Positions 7,532-15,802 of a stretch of DNA of 64,000 nucleotides are shown here, piece by piece; the stretch's first letter is position 1, and each line of letters opens with the position of its first letter. A program made the translations under genes and the position numbers. The notes below the pieces were generated by a model that did no database searches, was not told the DNA's origin, and saw only the letters and a list, made by a program, of their open reading frames with translations. Origin of the DNA: Acetobacter farinalis (lineage in GTDB: Bacteria; Pseudomonadota; Alphaproteobacteria; Acetobacterales; Acetobacteraceae); NCBI RefSeq assembly GCF_026240015.1, contig NZ_JAPIUX010000001.1, positions 496,001-560,000 on the forward strand, written 5' to 3'.

Positions 7532-9756
7532 TAAAGCTTCTCTAAAAAAGTGGATTGGAGGTGTTTGATGCCGTCTTCATTTTCAAAGGCGACATCAACA
7601 TGATGATGATTGGCTGCGACAATGATGCCCTCTCCAAATCTGGGGTGGCGCACGCGGTCTCCCAGTTGGAAGGAGGCGGCCTGTTCAGCCAGAGGGTCCC
7701 GCCGCCTGCGGGCGACAAGTGGCGCACCCCCGGCAAAAACCGAGTCCGCGGAGCGCAGGGCGCGATGCAGGGTGTCCCGCGCTTCATGCCGGATAACATG
7801 CTCGTCCGGCAGTTCCTCCAGAAAGCGGCTGGGCATGGAAGGCTGCCAGTTTGCGTAGATGCGCCGCCGGGCGGCATGGAAAATCAGGGCATGTTTGCGC
7901 GCACGGGTAATGCCCACATAGGCAAGCCTGCGCTCTTCCTCCAGCCCTTTCAGCCCGCCTTCATCCAGCGTGCGCTGGGAGGGAAACACGCCTTCCTCCC
8001 AACCGGGCAGGAAGACAATATCAAATTCCAGCCCCTTCGCGCCGTGCAGGGTCATGAGGGAAATGCGGGCATCTCCGGCATTTTCGTCATGCTCCATCAC
8101 CAGCGCGACATGTTCCAGAAATTCACCCAGCGTGCCGAAATCCGCCAGAGCGCGGACCAGTTCCTTCAGGTTTTCCAGCCGCCCCGGCGCTTCCGGTGAG
8201 GTATCGGCCTGCCACATGGCCAGATAGCCGCTTTCTTCCAGCAGGTGTTCCACCGCCACCACATGCCCCTCACGCGCAAGGATATCGCGCGTGGTGTCCA
8301 GTGCTGTCATCAGCGCCCTGACGAGATCACCGGTTTTGCCCTTCAGTTCCTTTTCCGCCAGCAGGGCCTGTGTTGCGGCTGTCAGGGGAATATGGCGGCT
8401 ACGGGCGGCGGCATGCAGCTTCTGCACCCCCGCAGGCCCCATGCCGCGCTTTGGGGTGTTGAGAATGCGTTCAAACGCCAGATCATCCGAAGGCTGGTTG
8501 AGAACGCGCATATAGGCCAGCGCATCACGGATTTCGGCGCGCTCATAGAATCGCACCCCGCCCACAATGCGGTAGGGCACGCCGCTCTGAACCAGCTTTT
8601 CTTCAAAGGCGCGGGTTTGGAACCCGGCGCGGACAAGGATGGCCATTTCCGAAAGGGAGTGCCCTTCGGCCCGCATTTTCTGCGCCATACCGCAGACATC
8701 ACGGGCTTCTTCATCCGAATCCCCAACGCCGACCACGAGCACTTTCTCGCCGCTGGCATCATCCCGGCCGGAGCGCAGGGTTTTGCCCAGCCGTTCATCA
8801 TTATGGGCAATCAGCCCGGCAGCGGCCCCCAGAATATGGCGGGTGGAGCGGTAGTTGCGTTCCAGCCGGACAATCTGCGCACCGGGGAAATCTTTCTCAA
8901 ACCGCAGGATATTGCCCACTTCCGCCCCGCGCCAGGAGTAGATGGACTGGTCATCATCCCCCACGCAGCAGATGTTGGAGGGCTCACCCGGCCTGAGGGC
9001 CAGCAGCCGCAGCCACAGATACTGGATGGTGTTGGTATCCTGATACTCATCCACCAGAATATAGCGGAACAGGCGGTGGTACTGGGCCAGAACATCGGGG
9101 CGGGTGCGCAGGATTTCCGTGACATGGAGCATCAGGTCTCCAAAATCACACGCATTCAACTGGATCAGCCGGGCCTGATAGGCGGTGTAGATGGCGCGCA
9201 CATGGCCATCCGCAAAATCGGAATCTTCGGCGTCGGTCACGCGCTCGGGTGTCAGGCCCCGGTCTTTCCAGCGCTGGATAACGCCCAGAATGCCCGGAGC
9301 AGGCCAGCGTTTGGTGTCAATCTGCCAGGGTGTCATCACCTGCTTGAGCAGGCGGAGCTGGTCATCCGTGTCCAGAATGGTGAAGCTGCTGCTCAGGCCC
9401 ACATAATCGGCATGGCGGCGCAGCATCCGGGCGCACAGGGCGTGGAAGGTGCCAAGCCATAACCCTTCCGCCGGGCTGCCAAGCAGCAGGGAGACACGCT
9501 CACGCATTTCCTTGGCGGCTTTGTTGGTAAAGGTAACGGCCAGAATCTGCCAGGGTTTGGCGCGTTCCGTAAGCAGGATATGGGCAAAGCGTGTGGTCAG
9601 CACCCGTGTTTTGCCTGTGCCCGCACCGGCCAGAACCAGCAGGGGGCCATCCGTGGTTTCAATGGCGGCGCGCTGTTCAGGGTTCAGGCGTGCGAGATAG
9701 GACTCGCCCTGATCAGGAGATGATGAAAAAAGCGCGGAGGAAGGGTGTTCGGACAT
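7531..9756 (-). CDS. uvrD: UvrD/PcrA-type ATP-dependent DNA helicase
   Basis: This superfamily 1A 3'-5' helicase is used in excision repair and for removing recombinases or stalled complexes from DNA. The 741-aa product begins MSEHPSS. Its motifs appear in order: Q-motif LNPEQRAAI, Walker A AGAGTGKTRVLTTR, Walker B LVDEYQDTN, motif III GDDDQSIYSWRGA, motif IV RNYRSTRHIL, motif V TLHGAKGLEFDIVFL and motif VI EERRLAYVGITRAR. The C-terminal 55 residues form the PcrA-like tail (FQLGDRVRHPRFGEGIIV). The frame stays open another 305 codons upstream, antisense to a radC-like gene, but that part shows no helicase features. The gene diverges from the radC pair across 54 bases and is coupled to prmA. 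Both pcrA and uvrD names are in use for this family. Confidence 0.94.
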   Translation of the reverse strand: MSEHPSSALFSSSPDQGESYLARLNPEQRAAIETTDGPLLVLAGAGTGKTRVLTTRFAHILLTERAKPWQILAVTFTNKAAKEMRERVSLLLGSPAEGLWLGTFHALCARMLRRHADYVGLSSSFTILDTDDQLRLLKQVMTPWQIDTKRWPAPGILGVIQRWKDRGLTPERVTDAEDSDFADGHVRAIYTAYQARLIQLNACDFGDLMLHVTEILRTRPDVLAQYHRLFRYILVDEYQDTNTIQYLWLRLLALRPGEPSNICCVGDDDQSIYSWRGAEVGNILRFEKDFPGAQIVRLERNYRSTRHILGAAAGLIAHNDERLGKTLRSGRDDASGEKVLVVGVGDSDEEARDVCGMAQKMRAEGHSLSEMAILVRAGFQTRAFEEKLVQSGVPYRIVGGVRFYERAEIRDALAYMRVLNQPSDDLAFERILNTPKRGMGPAGVQKLHAAARSRHIPLTAATQALLAEKELKGKTGDLVRALMTALDTTRDILAREGHVVAVEHLLEESGYLAMWQADTSPEAPGRLENLKELVRALADFGTLGEFLEHVALVMEHDENAGDARISLMTLHGAKGLEFDIVFLPGWEEGVFPSQRTLDEGGLKGLEEERRLAYVGITRARKHALIFHAARRRIYANWQPSMPSRFLEELPDEHVIRHEARDTLHRALRSADSVFAGGAPLVARRRRDPLAEQAASFQLGDRVRHPRFGEGIIVAANHHHVDVAFENEDGIKHLQSTFLEKL

Positions 9757-9810
9757 GTTCACTTCACCCTTATATAGTCTTGAAAGCCTGAGGCCAATCG
9801 GAGCAGTGGC
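9757..9810. promoter_or_regulatory. Divergent promoter gap between helicase and radC pair
   Basis: A 54-base spacer separates the two divergent start codons. On the minus strand a TATATAA sequence about 20 bases before the helicase start could act as a -10 element. No operator could be identified by eye, including the GTTC-N7-GTTC alphaproteobacterial LexA box. Confidence 0.4.
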
Positions 9811-10653
9811 ATGGTGTCCTCCGTAAAAGGAGAAAAACCGACCCGTTTTGGAACGGGAGAGGAACAATCCTTTTCCTCCACCGGCCCAACAGGGCACCGG
9901 CAGCGGATGCGCACGCGGGTGCTGACAGCCGGAGCGGGGTCTCTGGCGGATTATGAACTGCTGGAAATGCTGCTTTTCCCCGGCGTGCCCCGGCGGGATA
10001 CAAAACCGCTGGCCAAGGCGCTGATTACCCATTTCGGCTCTCTGGCGGCCGTGCTGGAAGCCCCTGCGGAGGCGCTGAAGGCGGCCGGGGCCACACGGGC
10101 CAATGCAGAACTGCTGGAGCTTGTGCCTCTGGCGGCGGACCGTCTGGCGGCCCCAAAGGCCCCCGTGCGGACTGACCTTGGAAGCTGGGATAAGCTGCTG
10201 GCCTATTGCGCGGCGCATCTGGCCCATGCGCCCACCAGCTTTCTGCATGTGCTGTTTCTGGACAGCCGAAACCAGTTGCTGGCCGATGAACGCTTCAAGA
10301 CGGGAGAGCGGTTTGAAACAGAGGGAAATCCGGCCCCTGAGGGGATGAGCGCGCCCCCACCGGCCTGCGTGCAGGGAGGTGCTCAGGTAGGGCTGGAAAA
10401 GGAGCGGATTCCCGTGCCTCAGCTTGTCTCCTCCATCATGCAGCGGGCGCTGGCGCTGCATGCCTGTTCCCTGATTACCGTGCGGCTGGCCGGGGCGGAT
10501 GTGCAGCCTGACCGCCAGCTCCTGCATGATGCGCCGCTGGTGCAGGCGTTGCTCCATTCCGCCCCCCTGCTGGCCGTGACCATGCATGATCATGTGGTGC
10601 TGAAAGGCCGCCGCTGGCGGAGCTTCCGGCATCTGGAGCAGCAGGGATGGTAA
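9811..10653 (+). CDS. RadC-like protein lacking the JAMM metal site
   Basis: This 280-aa RadC/UPF0758 paralogue keeps the canonical N-terminal helix-hairpin-helix region (HRQRMRTRVL, LADYELLEMLLFPG, LAKALITHFGSL, residues 29-80). It also keeps the start of the MPN fold (FLHVLFLDSRNQLLADE, 144-160). About 30 extra residues of low complexity follow. Where the HxHP-SGDP-x-PS-x-D metal motif should be it reads TVRLAGADVQPDRQ (223-236), so both metal-binding histidines are missing. It is therefore predicted not to be a metalloprotease. The stop overlaps the start of an intact-JAMM RadC by seven bases, so the two are coupled. It could be a pseudoenzyme partner or a decaying duplicate, and the open frame argues against simple decay. 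Confidence 0.8.
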   Translation: MVSSVKGEKPTRFGTGEEQSFSSTGPTGHRQRMRTRVLTAGAGSLADYELLEMLLFPGVPRRDTKPLAKALITHFGSLAAVLEAPAEALKAAGATRANAELLELVPLAADRLAAPKAPVRTDLGSWDKLLAYCAAHLAHAPTSFLHVLFLDSRNQLLADERFKTGERFETEGNPAPEGMSAPPPACVQGGAQVGLEKERIPVPQLVSSIMQRALALHACSLITVRLAGADVQPDRQLLHDAPLVQALLHSAPLLAVTMHDHVVLKGRRWRSFRHLEQQGW

Positions 10654-11420
10654 GCCGCCGCTCAAAGGCAAAACGGAGCACAGCAGAGGCCGGGCTGGCC
10701 GATATGGCGGGCTTCACGCTCAGCACGCTGGATGCGCAGCCTGCGCACTCTGTGCCGATGCCGCCCCTGATGTCTGGTCTGGCGGAGGTGGGGCTGTTTA
10801 TTGGCGATGTGGTGGAAGACCAGAGCATTCTGGCCCGACTGATTGCGCTGGTGGCCCCCCGGCATCCCGATGCGGGCACACTGGCGGCCTCTCTGCTCCG
10901 GCGCTTCGGGTCTCTGGCGGCCCTGCTCTCAGCGTCTGAGCAGGAGATGCAGGAGGTGTTGGGAAAGGCTCCGGCCCTGCATGTTGCGCTGCGGCTGGTG
11001 CAGGAAGCCGGGCTGCGGCTGCACCGTGTGCGGCTCAAGCGCACAGGCGTGCTGGCCGACCGTGCCCAGTTGAAAGCCTATCTCAGCGCCATGCTGGCGC
11101 ATGAGGTGGTGGAGCAGGTGCGCGTGCTGTTTCTGGATGCCCGCCATCATCTGCTGGCGGATGAAATGCTGGGGCGTGGGACCGTGGACCACACTCCCGT
11201 CTACCCGCGGGAGGTGGTGCGGCGCGCTCTGGAACTTCAGGCGGAGGTTCTTGTGCTGGTGCACAATCATCCCAGTGGGGACCCATCTCCCTCACAGGAT
11301 GATATTCTCATGACACAGCGCATTGCGCAGGCCGCCACCCTTATGGGGATTACCATCTGGGATCACGTGATTGTCGGCGGCGGCCAGCTTTTGAGCCTGA
11401 AAGAGGAAGGTCTGTTTTAA
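10647..11420 (+). CDS. radC: RadC/JAB-domain protein with intact JAMM motif
   Basis: This 257-aa protein has a C-terminal RadC MPN/JAB domain. The metal motif is intact: HNHPSGDPSPSQDD, giving H206, H208 and D219. VLFLDARHHLLADE and the conserved Tyr-Pro-Arg-Glu segment VYPREVVRRAL precede it. The N-terminal half (residues 1-120) is divergent. It lacks the clear RERL and LLALLLG-type signature of RadC but retains a weak ASLLRRFGSLAALL helix-hairpin-helix trace. The cellular role of RadC is unresolved; the historical DNA-repair name is not supported by later genetics. It is translationally coupled to the JAMM-less paralogue upstream and converges on purK. Confidence 0.87.
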   Translation: MVSRRSKAKRSTAEAGLADMAGFTLSTLDAQPAHSVPMPPLMSGLAEVGLFIGDVVEDQSILARLIALVAPRHPDAGTLAASLLRRFGSLAALLSASEQEMQEVLGKAPALHVALRLVQEAGLRLHRVRLKRTGVLADRAQLKAYLSAMLAHEVVEQVRVLFLDARHHLLADEMLGRGTVDHTPVYPREVVRRALELQAEVLVLVHNHPSGDPSPSQDDILMTQRIAQAATLMGITIWDHVIVGGGQLLSLKEEGLF

Positions 11421-11453
11421 GCCTGCCCGGTGTTGTTCCCGCAGGTGCGGTTT

Positions 11454-12641
11454 TCAGGCGCAGTCCTCTTCCTGTTCTTCCTCCGCCCGGGTGGCCAGCG
11501 GGCCGAGGGCATCCTGAATGCCCAATGCGCCGGGCAGGCTGCCACAGGGGAACAGGATGTTCACATGGCCCATTTTCCGGCCGTCACGGGCTTCTTCCTT
11601 GCCATATAAATGCGGGAGGAGGCCGGGTGTCGCCAGAATCTGGGGCCACAGGGCCATATCATCCGGGCCGACGAGGTTCTTCATCACGGCATCGGAATGC
11701 CGGATGGCGGGGGGCAGGGGCAGACCCGCCACGGCGCGGATATGCATTTCAAACTGGTCCGCCGGGCAGGCGTCCATGGTCCAGTGGCCGGAGTTATGCG
11801 GGCGCGGAGCCATTTCGTTCACCAGCAGGGCGCCGGAGCGGTCCAGGAACATTTCCACACCCAGAATGCCGACAAGATCCAGTTTTTCGGCAATGGTGAT
11901 GGCGAGGGCCTGTGCCTGCTGCGCTGTTTCCTGCGGTACGGGAGCCGGGGCCAGCGTGAGATCCAGAATCCCGTCCCGATGATGATTGAGGCCGGGGGCG
12001 AAGCAGCGAGTCGTGCCGTCTGTACCGCGCACCACCATCACGCTGAGTTCGCAGGCGAAATCCACCATGCCTTCCGCCACCAGCGGGTGCGGAGCGAGGG
12101 AGGCAAAAGCCTCTTCCAGTTGGGCGGCCTCATAAACCCGCGCCTGTCCCTTGCCGTCATACCCGTTGCGGGTGGTTTTCAGGATGAAGGGAAAACCGAG
12201 CGCCTCTGCCGCGGCGTGCAGGGAGGCGTGGTCTGTCACGGCATGCCAGGGCGCCAGCGGGATTTCCGCGCTCGAGAGGAAGGTCTTTTCGGCCAGCCGG
12301 TCCTGACTGATGCGCAGAATGGCGCCGGAGGGGTGCACCGGGCAATGCTGTGCGAGGCAATCCAGCGCGTCAGCACTGATATTCTCGAATTCAAATGTGA
12401 CGACATCCACCGCGCGGGCAAAGGCTTCCAGCGCCGTGTGATCCTCATACGCGCCGAGGGTTACGGCATGGGCAACCTGTGCGGCCGGGCCGTTTGCCTC
12501 CTGCGTGAGAATATGGGTGCGAAAGCCGAGCCTGGCGGCCGCCATGGCGGACATGCGGCCAAGCTGGCCACCACCGACAATACCAATAACAGCGTTCGGC
12601 CCGAGGCCGGACGAAGAAGAGCGGGAAGAGGAGGCTGACAT
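11454..12641 (-). CDS. purK: N5-carboxyaminoimidazole ribonucleotide synthase
   Basis: This is an ATP-grasp enzyme that carboxylates AIR to N5-CAIR with bicarbonate in de novo purine synthesis. The 395-aa protein has IGIVGGGQLGRMSAMAAARLGF (about 19-40), the ATP-grasp core (FPFILKTTRNGYDGKGQ) and the metal/phosphate region ILGVEMFLDRSGALLVNEMAPRPHNSGHWT. The N-terminus is an unusual serine-rich stretch (SASSSRSSSSG). The start overlaps the purE stop by one base (TAATG), so PurE is translated first and PurK follows in the same operon. It ends convergently with radC. Confidence 0.95.
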   Translation of the reverse strand: MSASSSRSSSSGLGPNAVIGIVGGGQLGRMSAMAAARLGFRTHILTQEANGPAAQVAHAVTLGAYEDHTALEAFARAVDVVTFEFENISADALDCLAQHCPVHPSGAILRISQDRLAEKTFLSSAEIPLAPWHAVTDHASLHAAAEALGFPFILKTTRNGYDGKGQARVYEAAQLEEAFASLAPHPLVAEGMVDFACELSVMVVRGTDGTTRCFAPGLNHHRDGILDLTLAPAPVPQETAQQAQALAITIAEKLDLVGILGVEMFLDRSGALLVNEMAPRPHNSGHWTMDACPADQFEMHIRAVAGLPLPPAIRHSDAVMKNLVGPDDMALWPQILATPGLLPHLYGKEEARDGRKMGHVNILFPCGSLPGALGIQDALGPLATRAEEEQEEDCA

Positions 12642-13180
12642 TACTTTTTTTCAGAAAGCGGGGCGTTCGGGACGGAAGCAGTCTGCACAGCGCGCCATGC
12701 CTCCAGCTTTGCGGCCAGTTCCGGTTCCTGCAAGGCCAGAATGGAGGTGGCCAGAAGGGCGGCGTTTTTCGCGCCCGCAGCCCCGATGGCCAGTGTGCCA
12801 ACGGGCACACCACCGGGCATCTGGACAATGGAGAGCAGGCTGTCCATGCCTTTCAGGGCGTGGGATTCAACAGGCACGCCCAGCACGGGCAGGCGTGTCC
12901 ATGCGGCGCACATGCCGGGCAGATGGGCCGCCCCACCAGCGCCTGCAATAATCACGCACAGGCCGCGGCCTGCGGCAGTTCTGGCGTAGTCCGCCAGACG
13001 GTCCGGCGTGCGGTGTGCGGAGACAATCAGGGTTTCATGGGCAATGCCCATTTCTGTCAGGATGGCATCCGCATGGCGCATGGTCTCCCAGTCCGACTGG
13101 CTGCCCATGATAATGCCGACCTTCGGGGCAAGGTTTGCGTCCTGAATCGGGGTGGAGGGCAGGGGGGCGGTTTCGCTCAC
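12641..13180 (-). CDS. purE: N5-CAIR mutase
   Basis: PurE moves the carboxyl group of N5-CAIR to give CAIR. The 179-aa product shows the class I substrate-site motifs GSQSDWETM, SAHRTPDRL, AGAGGAAHLPGM and the C-terminal NAALLA helix. About 18 non-conserved residues precede the Rossmann strand (PKVGIIMGSQSDW). The start codon is GTG with only a weak ribosome-binding site. A later ATG would cut into the first strand, so GTG is retained. It is coupled to purK by a one-base overlap. Confidence 0.94.
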   Translation of the reverse strand: MSETAPLPSTPIQDANLAPKVGIIMGSQSDWETMRHADAILTEMGIAHETLIVSAHRTPDRLADYARTAAGRGLCVIIAGAGGAAHLPGMCAAWTRLPVLGVPVESHALKGMDSLLSIVQMPGGVPVGTLAIGAAGAKNAALLATSILALQEPELAAKLEAWRAVQTASVPNAPLSEKK

Positions 13181-13210
13181 GGTGATGCACTATCCGGTTG
13201 TAGAAAAAGG

Positions 13211-13417
13211 TCAGGCAATATCGTCGGGGATCAGTTCGCTTTCAAGCCGTGTAATTCTGTCACGGAGCAGTAATTTACGTTTTTTCAGTCTTTGAAGCTG
13301 TAACTGGTCTGTCAGGACGCTTCCATCGGTCAGCCGACTGATGATGGTATCAAGATCACGATGTTCACTGCGGAGTTCATGGAGCTGGCCGAGTAGTGAA
13401 TCGCGGTCTTTCAGCAT
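13211..13417 (-). CDS. YdcH-family (DUF465) small protein
   Basis: This 68-aa, highly charged helical protein runs from MLKDRD to LIPDDIA. It contains the DUF465 heart: HRDLDTIISRL, LQRLKKRKLLLRDRITRLESEL. It was assigned by pattern similarity to the small YdcH family, whose function is unknown and which is predicted to form a helical hairpin. The chosen ATG has AGGAGAG about ten bases upstream. Longer open frame upstream lacks family features. It diverges from a second DUF465-like gene across 252 bases. Confidence 0.8.
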   Translation of the reverse strand: MLKDRDSLLGQLHELRSEHRDLDTIISRLTDGSVLTDQLQLQRLKKRKLLLRDRITRLESELIPDDIA

Positions 13418-13669
13418 GGTGCTTTCTCTCTCCTGCGTGGCGGGTGGACCGGCTGTGCACCGGCGTTTGCCGTGTGCTTCTCCAGAGTCCTGCCAGAACG
13501 TGCGGCCTTCAGTCTTGCGCATGCGTGGCACGGAGGCCAGCGGCAAAAAAAGAAATTTCAGATATGTTTCGAATGCATGCCTGAATTGTCGGGATTGTGA
13601 AAATAACATGAAAAAACGCGGAGAGAGTGCGCTAGCGTGAGGAGACCATCAACCGAATGGAGGCAGTCA
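13418..13669. promoter_or_regulatory. Intergenic region between two divergent YdcH-like genes
   Basis: This 252-base region holds no convincing gene. The part next to the + strand gene contains an AT-rich stretch (TTGTGAAAATAACATG, around 13595-13610) that could include promoter elements for the downstream small ORF. No repeat or RNA gene is visible. Confidence 0.35.
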
Positions 13670-13834
13670 ATGACCTACCAGTCCAGGATTGAGAGTCTTA
13701 AGTCCCGCCACTCACGGATCGACAAGCAGATCTCTTCGGAAGGTGGGCGACCCAAGCCAGATGAACGTGTTCTGATGTGTCTCAAATTGCAGAAGCTGCG
13801 CATCAAGGAAGAAATAGAGCGCCTTTCTGCCTGA
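13670..13834 (+). CDS. YdcH-family (DUF465-like) small protein
   Basis: This 54-aa protein starts at an ATG preceded by GGAGGC at ideal spacing. It reads YQSRIESLKSRHSRIDKQIS followed by a short polar loop (EGGRPKPDE) and a second basic helix (LMCLKLQKLRIKEEIERL). That is the two-helix pattern of DUF465/YdcH proteins, shorter than the neighbour on the opposite strand. Function is unknown. A second DUF465-like gene beginning on the other strand suggests an old local duplication. Confidence 0.78.
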   Translation: MTYQSRIESLKSRHSRIDKQISSEGGRPKPDERVLMCLKLQKLRIKEEIERLSA

Positions 13835-13974
13835 GCCATGGCCCGCTTTTTGGCCCTGTGTCAGGGCAAGGCGGGCTTTCTCTCCTCTCTGCTGACGAAG
13901 AGAGTTTCCGAAAATCGCCGGAAAGACTGCCAGAAAGGCGGTCAACAAAAGTGAGTATCATTCTGGCCTGAAAA

Positions 13975-14004
13975 GGACACTGGCCAGCGCAAGGCTGGCC
14001 AGTG
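13975..14004 (-). terminator. Hairpin terminator downstream of trcR
   Basis: There is a perfect 11-bp stem (CACTGGCCAGC / GCTGGCCAGTG, 13978-13988 and 13994-14004) with a five-base loop. On the minus strand it is followed by TCCTTTT. The T-run is short, so efficiency is uncertain. Confidence 0.65.
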
Positions 14005-14012
14005 CGCGAGGA

Positions 14013-14624
14013 TTACTCTTCGCCTTCGGCGTGTTCCATCGCACCCATCATATCCGCAATATCCAGCGGCGGCGGCTGAGGAATTTCCTGCCCGTCGCGC
14101 TCCAGACGTGCCGTGGCGGCATTGACTGCGGCGTTCAGGTCCATCTGGCTGCACAGGCCGATGGTCACCGGGTCGCGCGGTTTGATGTTCGGCGTGTTCC
14201 AGTGCTGCTTGTCTCGCACTTTGGCAATGGTGTCTTTCGTGGTGCCCAGCAGTTTGACAATCTGAAGATCATTCAGCTGCGGGAAGTTGCGCAGCAGGAA
14301 CGCAATCCCATCCGGACGATCATGCCGTTTGGCAACAGGCGTATAGCGTGCGCCCTTGGAGCGGCGCTTGACCGGGTTGCTGGTAGCCAGAATTTTCAGC
14401 CGTGCGTCCGGGTTGGCCTCGCAGCGGTGAATTTCTTCCAGCTTGAGCTGGTGGTTGGCAACGGGGTCATACCCCACAATGCCCTGAGCAACCTCACCAT
14501 CGGCAATAGCCTGCACTTCCAGAGGGTGCATGCCGCAAAACTCGGCAATCTGAGTAAAGCTCAGGGCGGTTTTTTCAATCAGCCACACGGCGGTGGCCTT
14601 GGGCATCAGCGGTAAGGTCGTCAT
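14013..14624 (-). CDS. TrcR-type regulator (DUF1013)
   Basis: This 203-aa protein matches DUF1013, named TrcR (cell cycle transcriptional regulator) in alphaproteobacteria. It has a conserved N-terminus (PLMPKATAVWLIEKTALS), a helix-turn-helix-like segment (FTQIAEFCGMHPLEVQAIADGEV), a basic middle part (TPVAKRHDRPDGIAFLLR), then a second HTH-like segment (LNDLQIVKLLGTTKDTIAKV). The C-terminal 50 residues are acidic (GAMEHAEGEE). The start ATG is 44 codons into a longer open frame whose upstream part is not family-like. It has its own downstream hairpin. DNA binding is inferred from the family. Confidence 0.88.
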   Translation of the reverse strand: MTTLPLMPKATAVWLIEKTALSFTQIAEFCGMHPLEVQAIADGEVAQGIVGYDPVANHQLKLEEIHRCEANPDARLKILATSNPVKRRSKGARYTPVAKRHDRPDGIAFLLRNFPQLNDLQIVKLLGTTKDTIAKVRDKQHWNTPNIKPRDPVTIGLCSQMDLNAAVNAATARLERDGQEIPQPPPLDIADMMGAMEHAEGEE

Positions 14625-14781
14625 TGCTTCCATCCTGTCGGTCGGTCGGCGCTTGCGCAGGCACCGGAGAAACTGGACGGTCCGGAAACCATTCCGAAAG
14701 CCCGCGTGCCTGCCGGCGCGCATCTGTGGCGACGATATGGGGGGAGCGTCCCTCACAGGTCAAGCAGCAAATGTGCTCATT

Positions 14782-14815
14782 GGAAAAAGGAGGAACCGGG
14801 GTTCCTCCTTTTCCC
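14782..14815 (-). terminator. Rho-independent terminator of hsp20
   Basis: A long nearly symmetrical stem is built from AAAAGGAGGAACC and GGTTCCTCCTTTT. On the minus strand it ends in a T-run. It lies 17 bases downstream of the small heat-shock gene. Confidence 0.85.
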
Positions 14816-14831
14816 GCTCTTTAACGCGTGA

Positions 14832-15371
14832 TTACGCCGCGGCCGCGGCGGGCTGGGTGCCGGTGGCTGTTGGCGGGATGGCCTCACCCGGAGTGCCGGA
14901 ACGCTCCGTGTGCGCCTCCGGCCCGGAGAAGCTGCCGGCGAGAGTGCCGGAAGAGCTGGAGGATACGGGGATACGGCGGGGCTTGAGGGCTTCCGGCACG
15001 ATCTGGCGAACAGAAATGCGCAGGAGTCCGTTATTCATGTCGGCACCGGTTACTTCCACATGGTCCGCCAGCGCAAAGCGGCGTTCAAAGGCGCGGCGCG
15101 CAATCCCGCGATACAGGATTTCCCCTTCGTTCTGCGGTTCACTGACCCGGCCGGACACGACAAGCGTGTTATCCTGCACAACCAGTTCAATATCATCGGG
15201 GCCAAAGCCCGCCACAGCCATGGTCAGCGCGTAACGGTCGCTCCCCGTTTTGGCGATATCGTAAGGCGGGTAGCTCGGGCTGGCGGTGGTGCGGGCGGCT
15301 GTATCCATAACCTGCGCCAGCCGGTCAAACCCGATGGCGCTGCGGAACAGCGGTGCAAAATCGTAACTCAT
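14832..15371 (-). CDS. Hsp20/alpha-crystallin small heat-shock protein
   Basis: This is an ATP-independent holdase chaperone of the IbpA/HspA type. The 179-aa product begins MSYDFAPLFRSAIGFDRL, as IbpA-like proteins do. It has the alpha-crystallin domain from PPYDIAKTGSDRYALTMAVAGF (about 36-57) to LRISVRQIVPEALKPRRIPV (about 120-140), including the ILYRGIARRAFERRF strand region. The C-terminal I-x-I/V-like anchor is RRIPV, followed by a 40-residue Ser/Gly/Ala/Pro-rich tail that is longer than in IbpA. The ribosome-binding site GAGGAGG precedes the ATG by nine to ten bases. A heat-shock promoter could not be fixed by eye. Confidence 0.92.
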   Translation of the reverse strand: MSYDFAPLFRSAIGFDRLAQVMDTAARTTASPSYPPYDIAKTGSDRYALTMAVAGFGPDDIELVVQDNTLVVSGRVSEPQNEGEILYRGIARRAFERRFALADHVEVTGADMNNGLLRISVRQIVPEALKPRRIPVSSSSSGTLAGSFSGPEAHTERSGTPGEAIPPTATGTQPAAAAA

Positions 15372-15494
15372 GGTTCAAAAACCTCCTCGTTCAGCAAGGT
15401 CTTGCCGTGATGCGCCCCCTTGAGGCGGGCTGCAGCGGCAGGGTGAAGAGGAAAGCCCCGGTATTGGGCACTTGCCTCTGGGCTAAACGTGGAA

Positions 15495-15525
15495 AACCCC
15501 GCCCCCTGTTTCAAGGGGCGGGGTT
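15495..15525 (-). terminator. Rho-independent terminator of rpmE
   Basis: There is a strong GC stem of AACCCCGCCCC and GGGGCGGGGTT with a short loop. On the minus strand it is followed by TTTTCC. It lies about 46 bases downstream of rpmE. Confidence 0.82.
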
Positions 15526-15571
15526 CCGGATTTTTCAACCAGTCTGATCAAGTCAGTCCGGGAAAGGGGGA

Positions 15572-15802
15572 TCAGCCCTTTGCGCGCGTGCCGATGCCAG
15601 CAAAGCGCTTGTTGAACTTCGCAACCTGACCCCCGGTGTCCATCATACGCTGCACGCCAGTCCATGCCGGGTGAGACTTCGTGTCCACGTCCAGACGGAG
15701 CGTGTCACCAGCCTTGCCGGTGCAGGAGCGGGTTTTGTATTCGGTGCCATCGGTCATGATGACGGTGATTTCGTGGTAGTCAGGGTGAATGCCGGGTTTC
15801 AT
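15572..15802 (-). CDS. rpmE: 50S ribosomal protein L31
   Basis: This 76-aa ribosomal protein begins MKPGIHPDYHEITVIMTDG and continues TRSCTGKAGDTLRLDVDTKSH. It ends with HPAWTG and GQVAKFNKRF, typical of L31. The zinc-ribbon cysteines of the CXXC form are absent and only one cysteine is seen, so this is a zinc-free (C-) version. The ATG chosen starts exactly at the family N-terminus. An ATG seven codons upstream is in frame but unlikely. A strong terminator follows. It diverges from mscL across 270 bases. Confidence 0.96.
   Translation of the reverse strand: MKPGIHPDYHEITVIMTDGTEYKTRSCTGKAGDTLRLDVDTKSHPAWTGVQRMMDTGGQVAKFNKRFAGIGTRAKG

Noticed and set aside
9757..10671. 305-codon upstream extension of the helicase gene
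   Set aside because: It is antisense to the radC-like gene, lacks helicase features, and a normal helicase N-terminus with an ATG begins at 9756.
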